A stretch of DNA of 64,000 nt, taken from contig NZ_RZUL01000001.1 in NCBI RefSeq assembly GCF_004005485.1, forward strand, positions 558,001-622,000, in the 5' to 3' direction. The notes beneath the pieces are model-generated. The model ran no database searches, was not told the DNA's origin, and saw only the letters and a program-made list of their open reading frames with translations. Positions within the stretch are counted from its first letter, which is position 1. Each line of letters starts with the position of its first letter. The position numbers and the translations under genes were made by a program. Of the stretch, positions 16,736-25,328 are shown in pieces. Source of the stretch: Sphingobium algorifonticola (GTDB lineage: Bacteria; Pseudomonadota; Alphaproteobacteria; Sphingomonadales; Sphingomonadaceae).

Positions 16736-18775
16736 TCAGCGCGGTGGCTGCACCGCCAGATAGACAGTGCTCCATAATTGTGCGGCATTGGACTCGTCGA
16801 CATCCTGCTTGCCTGCGCCGAACGCGACGACCTGATAGCGGCCATCCTTGAAGGCCCAGGACCACAGCTCGGAACTCTGAACGGCCCGCCCCGCTTGGAT
16901 CACCTGCCACAGGCGCGTCTGCGCCTGGGTCAGGCGCGTGCGCGTCGATTGCGGCAGGTCGGTCCGTTCGAGCTGCCGCGCGATGCCGGCGGCCAGCAGC
17001 GCCTGCTGCCAGGACCAGACGACCGCGCCATGATATTTGGCAGGCGTGAAGATCGCCTGCACCCCCGCATCGGCCTGTGCCGCATTGGCCACCAGCAGGC
17101 CGATGTCGGTCATCAGGCCCGCGGGAAAGGGTCGCATGATCGAAGCAAGGATCAGGTCGATGTCCTGCGGGGCAGGGTTTGCGAAGAGAAGTGCGAAACC
17201 TTCGTCCGAATGGATGACGGGCACCGGCTTGCCTGCGGCATCGAGGGCGATGGCATGATAGGCGAGCGGCGCATTGCCAAGCGCCGCGACCGCCAGCTCC
17301 GCCGGCACCCCAAGGCTCTTAGCATAGCGGCGGATAGCAGGGATCGCTTGCGCGGCAGGCGTCGACACGCGGAACAGGCCCGGCACGCGGCTGCGCCAGT
17401 GGCGGGCCATGGCGCCAGCCTGCGTCAGACGTCGGCGGTCGGTTGCCGTCAAAAAGCCGTCGAGTACGCCGGATTGTGCCAGCCGATCGGCGGCATCCAG
17501 CGCCGCTGGAACGAAGACAGCATTGACATCATAGGCATAGCGGCCACCCCCCAGCCCCTCGTTACTGTCGCGCCACTGGCCGTTATCACGGCCGGGCTTG
17601 AGCGCGATCAGCCTCTCGACGCGGGGATCGCGGACATAGGCTTCGGCAGCGTCGAGCACGAAGCGCAGGTTGCGCATCAACAGCGCACCAGCGGTTTCGG
17701 CCGAACCGGGGCTGGCCTCACCGGGCACCGGGCGCGCGAGATAGGCCCGCGCGGCAGCGGGTGTCGCCCGGTCGAGCAGATAGCTGGCCGCCACCGGCGC
17801 GAGCATGAAATCATCGTCGATCATGGCGTAATCGAGCGTAGCGGCATCTCCCGTTCCGCCCTTTTCCCGTCGTTCGAGCAACGCGAACTCGCTCAGGGCT
17901 TCCTCATGCGCCACCTCGCCTTCCGGGCTGAGCCGCGCCAGCACCGAATTGATGCCAGCTTCGATGGCGGCGGGTTGCAGCGCAGGCATCAGCAGGCGCA
18001 CCGACATCAGCGTATCGCGCCCGAAATAGGTGTTGAAGCGCCACGATCCGGCCAGAAACTTCTCGCGATAGCTCAGGAACCGCAGGGCATTGCGCGCGGC
18101 GGGGTCTTTTGCTGCGGTGTCGTTCAGCAGATCCGCTTCGGCCAGACCCGTCAGCGGCGCGTCACCCGTGGCCGCGACGATTTCCATCCGGATAGGCCCG
18201 TTGCCGGTCGCGACGATCGCCTGACCCTCGATGCGTCCGTTAAGGATCGTCAGCGCGAGTTGGTAACCCGGCGCGCCGTCGGCCCGGTCGCGGGCGAAAA
18301 GCATGCGGTTGCCGACAATCGTCGCGGGCGGCGTCGCGATCGCGTCCGGGATTTTGCCGATCGCCTGATAATCGCGCAGGAACCGAACATTCGACAGCAC
18401 GGCCTGCCTGACGGTCAGCCGGCGGGCATCGATCGACGCGATCGCGCGCACGGCATGAAGCGCCCGGCCACTTTTGTCGCGTAGCTCGGTCCGCAGCGGC
18501 GGCGTGTCGAGCGTCCATTGTGCGGGCGTGTCGAGCGGCGCGAACCACAGGCCCACCCCGCTGTTGCCGCCGGGAAAGGCAAACAAAATACGCGGATCAT
18601 TGCCGGACCGTAGCAGCATATGCGCCGCTACCGGCCCGTCACGCAGGAAGGCATTGATGTTGTTGCCTTCGGTCAACTGATAGGCAAGTTCCGGTGTCGC
18701 GGCCTTCTGGGCGGGCGCCGAACCCGTCATGCAAAGCGCAGCACCCGCAGCTATCCATGGCATGAATTGCCGCAT
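16736..18775 (-). CDS. Exported alpha/alpha-barrel glycosidase-like protein, not assigned to a family
   Basis: 679 residues; ATG preceded by AGGAGAAGAG. The signal peptide ends near SAPAQ. I do not recognise the family with certainty. SWRFNTYFGRDTLMSVRLLMPAL (about 243-265) resembles the FGRD segment of debranching-enzyme and GH63-like (alpha/alpha)6 barrels, and acidic motifs follow (HEEALSEFALLER, YAMIDDDFM, GQWRDSNEGLGGGRY, YDVNAVFVP). The last 150 residues contain WSWQQALLAAGI and SSELWSWAF. It lies 80 bp after a TBDR gene, with a hairpin between, and near a trehalase, so a role in hydrolysing an alpha-glucoside is plausible but not proven. Confidence 0.75.
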   Translation of the reverse strand: MRQFMPWIAAGAALCMTGSAPAQKAATPELAYQLTEGNNINAFLRDGPVAAHMLLRSGNDPRILFAFPGGNSGVGLWFAPLDTPAQWTLDTPPLRTELRDKSGRALHAVRAIASIDARRLTVRQAVLSNVRFLRDYQAIGKIPDAIATPPATIVGNRMLFARDRADGAPGYQLALTILNGRIEGQAIVATGNGPIRMEIVAATGDAPLTGLAEADLLNDTAAKDPAARNALRFLSYREKFLAGSWRFNTYFGRDTLMSVRLLMPALQPAAIEAGINSVLARLSPEGEVAHEEALSEFALLERREKGGTGDAATLDYAMIDDDFMLAPVAASYLLDRATPAAARAYLARPVPGEASPGSAETAGALLMRNLRFVLDAAEAYVRDPRVERLIALKPGRDNGQWRDSNEGLGGGRYAYDVNAVFVPAALDAADRLAQSGVLDGFLTATDRRRLTQAGAMARHWRSRVPGLFRVSTPAAQAIPAIRRYAKSLGVPAELAVAALGNAPLAYHAIALDAAGKPVPVIHSDEGFALLFANPAPQDIDLILASIMRPFPAGLMTDIGLLVANAAQADAGVQAIFTPAKYHGAVVWSWQQALLAAGIARQLERTDLPQSTRTRLTQAQTRLWQVIQAGRAVQSSELWSWAFKDGRYQVVAFGAGKQDVDESNAAQLWSTVYLAVQPPR

Positions 18776-18804
18776 GCTCTTCTCCTGTATCAGCTATCAT
18801 CGAC

Positions 18805-18830
18805 GACCGGCAGGGACGGTCCTGCCGGTC
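18805..18830 (-). other. Perfect hairpin between TBDR and glycosidase-like gene
   Basis: GACCGGCAGG (18805-18814) and CCTGCCGGTC (18821-18830) form a 10-bp stem with a 6-base loop. No U-tract follows on the reverse strand, so it looks like an attenuating or mRNA-stabilising hairpin rather than a full terminator. Confidence 0.55.
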
Positions 18831-18855
18831 ACTTTCCTGAGGCGAAAGGCTTCCG

Positions 18856-21396
18856 TCAGAAACGCATCGTCAAGGTGCCGCCAAAGGTCGGCCCGACGAT
18901 ACCACGCGCGTAGAAGAAGCCCGAATCGGCATTTTGGGTCTGGCCTTGGCGCGGATTGCCTTCGGTCAGGCCGATGACGTTGAAGATATTATCCGCATTG
19001 ACGCTGAGCTGCAGCCGTTCGGTGACGTTGAGTGTCGCGCCGACACCCGTGACGCCATAGCCGGGAAGGGCAACCGCATTGCCGGAGTCGGCGAAAATCT
19101 TGCCCACATATTTGTAGCGGGCAAAGACTTCGCCAAGCCCGTTGGGCAACTGGATGGTCGGCGTGATCGTGTAGAGCTTCGCTGGCGTGCGTTCCGGGCG
19201 ATTGCCGTCGAAACCGGTCTGCGGCACGCCATTGAGACGCAGATTATTGAGCGTGGGATCCTGGAACACGCCGGTCACGTTGATCGACAACCAGTTTGTC
19301 GGCCGCACCACCGCGTCAATCTCCACGCCCTGTGTCTTGAGGTCGGCCAGGAACGCGGTCTGTCGGGTCGGATCGACCGGATCGATGAAATTGTAGAACT
19401 GATCGTTGAAATTGGTCTGGAACGCCGTGACCGACCCGCTGAATATCCGCCCGAACTGAACGCGGGCGCCCACTTCATACAGTTCGATCTTCGTGATCGG
19501 ATCGGTATTGTTCGTCTGGAACCCGTCGGCATAGCGCGCGTAGATCGAGAAATTGTCGGTGAAGAGATAGTTGGCACCGATCGTCCAGGCGATCGCGTCC
19601 TTCTTGTCTGTCACCGTGCGGAACGTCCCGTCGAAGGTCGAGCCGACATCGCGAACGACGCCACCGACGCCGGCCGGTACCGGCTGATTGATTGCGGCCG
19701 CATTGCCTTCGTCATACCGCGAATCCAGATTTTCCCAGCGAATGCCCGCATCGACGCGCAGCTTGTCGCCGATCGCGATTTCGTCGTTCACATAGAGCGA
19801 GATCGATTCATCGCTGCGCTCGCGGATGCCCGCACCCCAGTTGCCGTAAGAGACAAGGCCATTGTCGGTCAGCGTACCGATGACCGCATTGTTCGCATCC
19901 AGCGCGACGACATCATAGAGGTCGCTGTTGTTCTTGACATCGTTGAGTGCGGTCGCCGTCGCCGACTGGTCCTGATAGCGGCGCACGTCATAATAAAGAA
20001 TGCCGAAGGTCAGCGAGTTCTTGATCGACCCGCTTTCCACTTCCCATCGGGCGCCCAGGTTCATCCCGAAATCATGCCCTTCCTGATAATCATGGTTGAG
20101 CGTCGTCTGTTGCAGGAAGCCGTTGCCATTGAGGCCGTTGAGTGCAGCGGTCTGGTTCGATCCCGTTACCACGCCGGTCGTGAGATTGCGGATGCCGAAG
20201 CGCGTCGCGGTCGGGAAGGCAGCGCGCCCCGCAGTCAACAGACCGTTGATCGGCGAGGTGCCCGGCGTCAGATAATCGACGGCGCTGGCAAGGCCCGCAT
20301 TGCCCGTGCCGGAGCCGGGGAACAGACCGTTGAAGTCATAGGACAGATCGAGGTAACGACCGCGACCGAAGACCGACAGGCTTTCGCTCACCGGCTTTTC
20401 GAAGTCGAGGCGGATCTGCTTGGTCTTCACCCGCACACCCTCGGTATAACGGAAATCACGGAAGCCGTCGGGATCAACGAAGGTGGAGACCGGAATGGAA
20501 ATCCGCGAGAAGGAATCACCCCCGATATTGTCGCGCTGCGGATCAAGGCCCGTCACCGCGCTCGGCTTTCCATCATTATAGGCATAGGGCATGCCCGCAT
20601 AATAGGCTTCCTTGATGTCGCCATATTTGCCGGAAAGCCGCACGAAACCGCCATCGTCGAAGCGATATTCGAGCGCGCCCTTCACCCGATAGCCTTCATA
20701 GCTGAACGGATTGTCGCGTACGCCGGGGCTGCTCTGGAAATAGCCACCGATGCTGAACGCCAGCTTGTCGGTAATCGGCGCGGAGTAATAGAGATCGCCG
20801 CGCAGCAGGCCAAAGTCATAAGCGCTCGCGCGGGCGATGCCCTCGGCTTCCTCGAAATTGGGGCGCTTGGACAGGAAATTGATCGTCGCCCCCGCGCCGT
20901 TGACGGTCAGGACGCCCGATGACCCACCCTTGACCGCTTCGAGCCGGTCGATCGTCAAATCCTGCGAGAAGAAAAAGTCCGCGCCGCCACCCTGATAGAT
21001 GATCGGCATGCCATCTTCTTCAAGCTGGATGAAACGCTGGCCGCCGCCCTGCAGGCCACGCACCGAATAATTGTTGGACAGACCACCGGCAGTGCCTTCG
21101 ACGAAGATGCCCGGCACCAGTTCCAGCAGGTCGGCGGTGGAGCGCGGCGCACGGCGATCGATCGCCGCGCGATCGGCAAGCGTGATGTCCGCCGATGCGG
21201 TGATCAGCGGACGGTTGCGCGAGGTCGTACCGGTGACGACGATATCCTGCACATTTTCGGGCGGCGCGGCAGTTTCTGCGGGGGGCTGATCGGCAGTGGG
21301 GGTCTGGCCGAGTACCGGGGTGCTCGCCAGCGAGGACCCAAGCAGCAAGAGGGCACGGATGCTCGAACGGCGGCCTGAATGGCGAATTGGCGACAT
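18856..21396 (-). CDS. TonB-dependent receptor (trehalase locus)
   Basis: About 846 residues from MSPIRHSGRR, with AAGGGAGAG before the ATG; an upstream extension to 21495 would cover the operator sites. The signal ends near TPVLGQ. A TonB-box-like DIVVTGT precedes the plug (RSTADLLELVPGIFVEGTAGG, YSVRGLQGGGQRFIQLEEDG, LEAVKGGSSGVLTVNGAGATINF), and the barrel ends IVGPTFGGTLTMRF with the usual terminal aromatic. The FecA-like layout differs from the large TBDR in the pectin locus. The neighbours (trehalase upstream, glycosidase-like protein downstream) point to an alpha-glucoside as ligand, which is inference. Two LacI-type AAACGATT sites lie 51 and 96 bp upstream. Confidence 0.92.
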   Translation of the reverse strand: MSPIRHSGRRSSIRALLLLGSSLASTPVLGQTPTADQPPAETAAPPENVQDIVVTGTTSRNRPLITASADITLADRAAIDRRAPRSTADLLELVPGIFVEGTAGGLSNNYSVRGLQGGGQRFIQLEEDGMPIIYQGGGADFFFSQDLTIDRLEAVKGGSSGVLTVNGAGATINFLSKRPNFEEAEGIARASAYDFGLLRGDLYYSAPITDKLAFSIGGYFQSSPGVRDNPFSYEGYRVKGALEYRFDDGGFVRLSGKYGDIKEAYYAGMPYAYNDGKPSAVTGLDPQRDNIGGDSFSRISIPVSTFVDPDGFRDFRYTEGVRVKTKQIRLDFEKPVSESLSVFGRGRYLDLSYDFNGLFPGSGTGNAGLASAVDYLTPGTSPINGLLTAGRAAFPTATRFGIRNLTTGVVTGSNQTAALNGLNGNGFLQQTTLNHDYQEGHDFGMNLGARWEVESGSIKNSLTFGILYYDVRRYQDQSATATALNDVKNNSDLYDVVALDANNAVIGTLTDNGLVSYGNWGAGIRERSDESISLYVNDEIAIGDKLRVDAGIRWENLDSRYDEGNAAAINQPVPAGVGGVVRDVGSTFDGTFRTVTDKKDAIAWTIGANYLFTDNFSIYARYADGFQTNNTDPITKIELYEVGARVQFGRIFSGSVTAFQTNFNDQFYNFIDPVDPTRQTAFLADLKTQGVEIDAVVRPTNWLSINVTGVFQDPTLNNLRLNGVPQTGFDGNRPERTPAKLYTITPTIQLPNGLGEVFARYKYVGKIFADSGNAVALPGYGVTGVGATLNVTERLQLSVNADNIFNVIGLTEGNPRQGQTQNADSGFFYARGIVGPTFGGTLTMRF

Positions 21397-21446
21397 GATA
21401 CTCTCCCTTTTGCCCGTGACCTTATGCGAGTCACCCGGCGCAATCA

Positions 21447-21503
21447 GCAAACGATTGCAGTTGCGTGTGATAGTCGCCCACGGCCGCAGGTGCAAACGAT
21501 TTC
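21447..21503. promoter_or_regulatory. Two LacI-type operator candidates before the TBDR
   Basis: GCAAACGATTGC at 21447-21458 and GCAAACGATTTC at 21492-21503 share the core AAACGATT and are spaced 45 bp, about four helical turns, which suits a looping repressor. They lie in the gap between trehalase and TBDR genes. No LacI-family gene is next to them in the window. Confidence 0.55.
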
Positions 21504-21523
21504 CGATGAAAAAAAGCGATTTA

Positions 21524-23131
21524 TCAATGATATGATAAAGAGCAGTCGGCGGGTGCGGCAGGCCGTTGTTCGCTGTCGTTGGATGGAGGGTAGCAGGCCA
21601 TCAGTGCGCGCGTCACGCCATTGGTCCAGCCGAACCCGTCCTGCAGCGGATATTCGCCGCCGCCGCCGGGTCGCTGTTGCTCGACGTCATATTTCTCCAG
21701 TATCTTTCCCGTCGCTTTCCAGTTGCGATCGACCGTCGCGATCCAGCGGGTCGCAATGTCGGCCGCCAGCGCGTTGTGCCGGTAGCGACGGAGACCAGCG
21801 ACGGCGATCCACTGAAGCGGCGCCCAGCCATTGGGCGCGTCCCACTGCTGGCCGCTGTCCGTGCGGGTGGTGCGCAGGCCACCGGGCCCCAGCAGGTCGG
21901 CGCGCACGACCGATGCGATCCGGTTTGCCTGATCGGGCGTCGCGATGCCAGCGAACAGCGGATAGAGCGTCGCTGCCGACAATATGGGGGTCAGGCGCTG
22001 CGCCGCGTGATCCCAGTCCCCGAACCAGCCGTCTGTGGCATTCCACAAATAGCGCCCTATCGCCGCGCGCCTTCGCGCGGCCAGACCTTCATAACGCGTG
22101 GCGCAGGTCTCGTCTCCGGCCGCCCTGCAACGCGCGGCGATGCTGCGCTCCAATATCCACAACAGGCTGTTGAGATCGACCGGAACGATCGCCGACGTCC
22201 TGATCGTCGTCAGATTTGTCCCGTCGGCCAGCCAGCGGGAGGAGAAATCCCATCCGCTTTCCGCCCCGGCCCGCAGATCGCGGTAAGTCTCCGGCAAGGG
22301 CCTGCCACTTTTCCGGGCGGTCTCCACATCCTCGGCCCAGCTTTCGTCGCGCGGGGTCGCCTTGTCGTCCCAATAGCGGTTGAGCAGGCTGCCGTCAGGC
22401 ATGCGCACCACCCGGGCGCAGCGGCCCGACGTGTCGAGACAGGCCGCGCCCGCCATCCAGAAATCATGCTCCGCCCGCAGCCCCTTGAGCCTGCGCGCCA
22501 TCAGGCGAGGCGAGTCGCTGTCGGACAGCGCAACCATGAGCGCGTAGAACGGCGGCTGCGACCGGCTGAGATAATAAGTGCGCGTGCCATTGGGAATCCG
22601 CCCGTAGCGGGCGATCAGGCTCTCGAAATCGTCCAGCATCGACTCGACCAGGTCGGCGCGCCCGTCCGCCTTCAGGCCCAGCATCGTGAAATAGCTGTCC
22701 CAATAATAGATTTCACGAAAGCGGCCGCCCGGCACCACATAGGGCGCAGGCAAGGCAATCTCCGATCCGGCGGGCGTCACGCTGTGGGGCGGGCGGGTGA
22801 GTTGCGGCCAGAGGCTGCGAATATGCTCGGCCAGCGTATCGGCGCGCGGGGGCCGCGCCTCGTCGGGCAGGATGAAGTGGCGGGCGACGAAGGCGCGCAA
22901 CTGCGCCACGTCGCGTGGCGGATCGGCGCGATAGGCGGCAACGATGGCATCGGGCGACTCACGCGGAATAGCATCGGCGAAGGTCTTGCTGTCGTCGAAG
23001 AGGCGCGCACTCTGCACCGCCTCGAACAGCGGCCCATAACGCTCGGCAGGGCTGTCGGGCGGCGCCGTTGCACCAGCCAGACAGAGCGCAACACAGGCCA
23101 TGATCGCCCGGCGCAGCAAGTCCCGTCGCAT
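21524..23131 (-). CDS. treA: Exported trehalase, GH37
   Basis: 535 residues, GGGAG before the ATG, and a signal peptide in the first 25 or so residues. Both trehalase signatures are intact: PGGRFREIYYWDSYF (about 134-148) and QWDAPNGWAPLQW (429-441). The catalytic pair corresponds to D295 in ESGWDFSSRW and E493 in GGGEYPLQDGFGW. It hydrolyses alpha,alpha-trehalose to two glucose in the periplasm. It is transcribed toward the TBDR gene with a 127-bp gap holding the LacI-type sites, so the TBDR has its own promoter. Confidence 0.95.
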   Translation of the reverse strand: MRRDLLRRAIMACVALCLAGATAPPDSPAERYGPLFEAVQSARLFDDSKTFADAIPRESPDAIVAAYRADPPRDVAQLRAFVARHFILPDEARPPRADTLAEHIRSLWPQLTRPPHSVTPAGSEIALPAPYVVPGGRFREIYYWDSYFTMLGLKADGRADLVESMLDDFESLIARYGRIPNGTRTYYLSRSQPPFYALMVALSDSDSPRLMARRLKGLRAEHDFWMAGAACLDTSGRCARVVRMPDGSLLNRYWDDKATPRDESWAEDVETARKSGRPLPETYRDLRAGAESGWDFSSRWLADGTNLTTIRTSAIVPVDLNSLLWILERSIAARCRAAGDETCATRYEGLAARRRAAIGRYLWNATDGWFGDWDHAAQRLTPILSAATLYPLFAGIATPDQANRIASVVRADLLGPGGLRTTRTDSGQQWDAPNGWAPLQWIAVAGLRRYRHNALAADIATRWIATVDRNWKATGKILEKYDVEQQRPGGGGEYPLQDGFGWTNGVTRALMACYPPSNDSEQRPAAPADCSLSYH

Positions 23132-23235
23132 CTTCGTCTCCCGGCCTTATGCGACGCCAAGAGGATAGCGCCCTATTTTTCCACGATATTCTATTTCTGC
23201 GCCCAGCCAAAGGGCGTTCTTGGCGCGGTCCTATG

Positions 23236-24462
23236 CTAGGCCATCACGGCGCGCCAACGCGCAAGGCCCGCATCCAGATCGGCGATCAGGTCGGCCGGGT
23301 CCTCCAGCCCGATGTTTAGCCGCACGGCAAGGCCATCGACCTGCCATCGGGTCGCGCTGCGATAGCGATGCGGATCGACGGGCAGGGCCAGGCTTTCAAA
23401 GCCGCCCCAGCTGTAGCCGATCCCGAAATGCGCAAGGCCATCGATCAGCGCCGCGCGGGCGGCATCCGCCTGCGCGCCGGTGCCGCCCCGCATCACGAAG
23501 GAGAACAGCCCGCTCGATCCGGTGAAGTCGCGCGCCCACAGCGCATGGCCGGGGCAATCGGGCAGCGCGGGATGCAGCACCTTCGCGACATCGGGCTGCC
23601 GCGCCAGCCATTGCGCCACCGCCAGCGCGCCTGCCTGATGCTGCGCCAGCCGGACCCCGAGCGTGCGCAATCCGCGCGATGCGAGCCAGGCATCGTCGGG
23701 ACTGGTCATCTGCCCGAAAAGCTGCGCGCTGGCCCGTATCTTTTCCCAAGTCGCGGCGTTCGCCGTGACCGACCCGATCATGACATCGCTGTGGCCGACG
23801 ATATATTTGGTGCACGCCAGAATGCTGATATCGACACCCAGTCGCAGCGGCTGGAAATAGAGCGGCGTCGCCCAGGTATTGTCGATCAGCGTGACGATGC
23901 CCCGCGCCTTGGCCGCCGCGACGATCGCAGGCACGTCCTGCACCTCGAAGGTCAGGCTGCCGGGGCTTTCCATGAAGATCGCGCGTGTGTTTTCTGTACA
24001 CAGATCGGCGATGCCCGCCCCGATCAGCGGATCATAATAGATCGTCTCGACCCCGAACGGCCGCAGAACCTTCTCGCAGAAGGCCCGCGTCGGATCATAA
24101 GCGGCATCGACCATCAGCAACTGGTCGCCCGGCCGCAACACACCCATCAGCGCGCAGGCGATCGCGGCCACGCCGGAGGGGAAGAGCGCCGTCCCGGTTG
24201 CCGCCGGTTCCAGCGACGTCAGCGCATCGGCGAGCGACCAGGCCGTCGGCGTCCCCTTGCGCCCGTAGAACAACCGCTCATGGGTGTTGCCGAGCGCCGC
24301 GCGCAGATGGGCCACATCCTCATACAGGATCGTCGAGGCGCGCCAGACCGGGGGGTTGACGATCCCGCCGGGCTGTCCGGGCATGCCCGTCCATTCGGCC
24401 CGCCGCCCCGCCTGCGCCAGCTTCGTGAGCGGGCGACGGTTATCGCCGTCGCCGCTGCTCAT
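23236..24462 (-). CDS. metC: Cystathionine beta-lyase-type PLP enzyme
   Basis: 408 residues from MSSGDGDNRRPLTKL; the ATG overlaps the sulfurtransferase stop as ATGA, which fixes the start inside a longer frame. Cys/Met-metabolism PLP fold: NPPVWRASTILYED, YGRKGTPT, SGVAAIA, LIDNTWATPLYFQPL and the PLP-lysine motif ACTKYIVGHSDVMIG (lysine in TKY). The sequence style matches alphaproteobacterial MetC, which splits cystathionine to homocysteine, pyruvate and ammonia. Other gamma-family lyases cannot be excluded. It is the last gene of a same-strand run with sseA, photolyase and a membrane protein. Confidence 0.88.
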   Translation of the reverse strand: MSSGDGDNRRPLTKLAQAGRRAEWTGMPGQPGGIVNPPVWRASTILYEDVAHLRAALGNTHERLFYGRKGTPTAWSLADALTSLEPAATGTALFPSGVAAIACALMGVLRPGDQLLMVDAAYDPTRAFCEKVLRPFGVETIYYDPLIGAGIADLCTENTRAIFMESPGSLTFEVQDVPAIVAAAKARGIVTLIDNTWATPLYFQPLRLGVDISILACTKYIVGHSDVMIGSVTANAATWEKIRASAQLFGQMTSPDDAWLASRGLRTLGVRLAQHQAGALAVAQWLARQPDVAKVLHPALPDCPGHALWARDFTGSSGLFSFVMRGGTGAQADAARAALIDGLAHFGIGYSWGGFESLALPVDPHRYRSATRWQVDGLAVRLNIGLEDPADLIADLDAGLARWRAVMA

Positions 24463-25301
24463 GCGGGGCCGACCGCCTTGGGCGTTGCGGGGTCCGCGCC
24501 CCATTCGCTCCAGCTTCCGTCATACAGCATCACGTCGGTCTTCCCCAGCAGATGCGCGGCGAACAGCACGTCGGCGGCGGTCACACCGCTGCCGCAGCTC
24601 ACGATCAGCGGGCGCGTGAGATCTATGCCCGCTTCATGAAACAGTCCGCGCAGCTCATGCCCGCGCTTCCAGGTGCCGTCCGCGTTGAACAGGCGGCTGA
24701 AGGGCAGGCAGACCGATCCGGGAATATGGCCGGACGCCATACCCGCGCGCGGTTCGGGGTCCTCCCCGGTGAAGCGACTCATCGATCGGGCATCGACAAC
24801 CTGCGCAGCCTTGCTGGCGATATTGGCGAGCACGTCAGCCTTGGTCACGATCATGCCTTCGTCTTTCCAGACCGTGAAATGGCGATGCCGCGTCTTTGGC
24901 TTGCCGCATTCCAGGGGCCGCTTTTCCGCCAGCCATTTGCCCATGCCGCCATCCAGGATCGCGACATTGTGCGCGCCGAACAGGTGGAACATCCACCAGG
25001 CGCGGGCGGATGTGCGCAGGGGGCTGTTGTCATAGATGACGATGCGGCTGCCATCGCCCAGCCCCAGCGCGGCCATGCGGCTGGCGAATTTCTCCGCCGG
25101 CGGCACCATGCCGGGGCGCGGATCGTTGCTGTCGGCCAGCGCGGGCAGATTGAGGAAGAACGCGCCGGGAATGTGCCCGGCATCATATTCCGCCTGCGGA
25201 TCGCGATCGCTGCCGGGGAGGAACAGGGTGGCATCGACCACCCGCAGGTCGCTCGCCCCCAGTTCACTTGCAAGCCATTGCGTCGAAACCAGCAGATCCA
25301 T
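24459..25301 (-). CDS. sseA: 3-mercaptopyruvate sulfurtransferase (two-domain rhodanese)
   Basis: 280 residues, the normal length of SseA. Two rhodanese domains: the inactive N-terminal one (VVDATLFLPGSDRDPQAEYDAGHIPGA) and a catalytic C-terminal one with the cysteine loop CGSGVTA (about 235-241). The CG[ST]GV loop is typical of mercaptopyruvate rather than thiosulfate sulfurtransferases. It moves sulfane sulfur from 3-mercaptopyruvate to thiol acceptors. The gene overlaps metC by 4 bp and lies 27 bp after the photolyase gene, so sulfur metabolism and an iron-sulfur photolyase appear to share a transcript. Confidence 0.9.
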   Translation of the reverse strand: MDLLVSTQWLASELGASDLRVVDATLFLPGSDRDPQAEYDAGHIPGAFFLNLPALADSNDPRPGMVPPAEKFASRMAALGLGDGSRIVIYDNSPLRTSARAWWMFHLFGAHNVAILDGGMGKWLAEKRPLECGKPKTRHRHFTVWKDEGMIVTKADVLANIASKAAQVVDARSMSRFTGEDPEPRAGMASGHIPGSVCLPFSRLFNADGTWKRGHELRGLFHEAGIDLTRPLIVSCGSGVTAADVLFAAHLLGKTDVMLYDGSWSEWGADPATPKAVGPA

Positions 25302-25328
25302 GTGTCACACCCTCCGTCGCGCCTTCCT

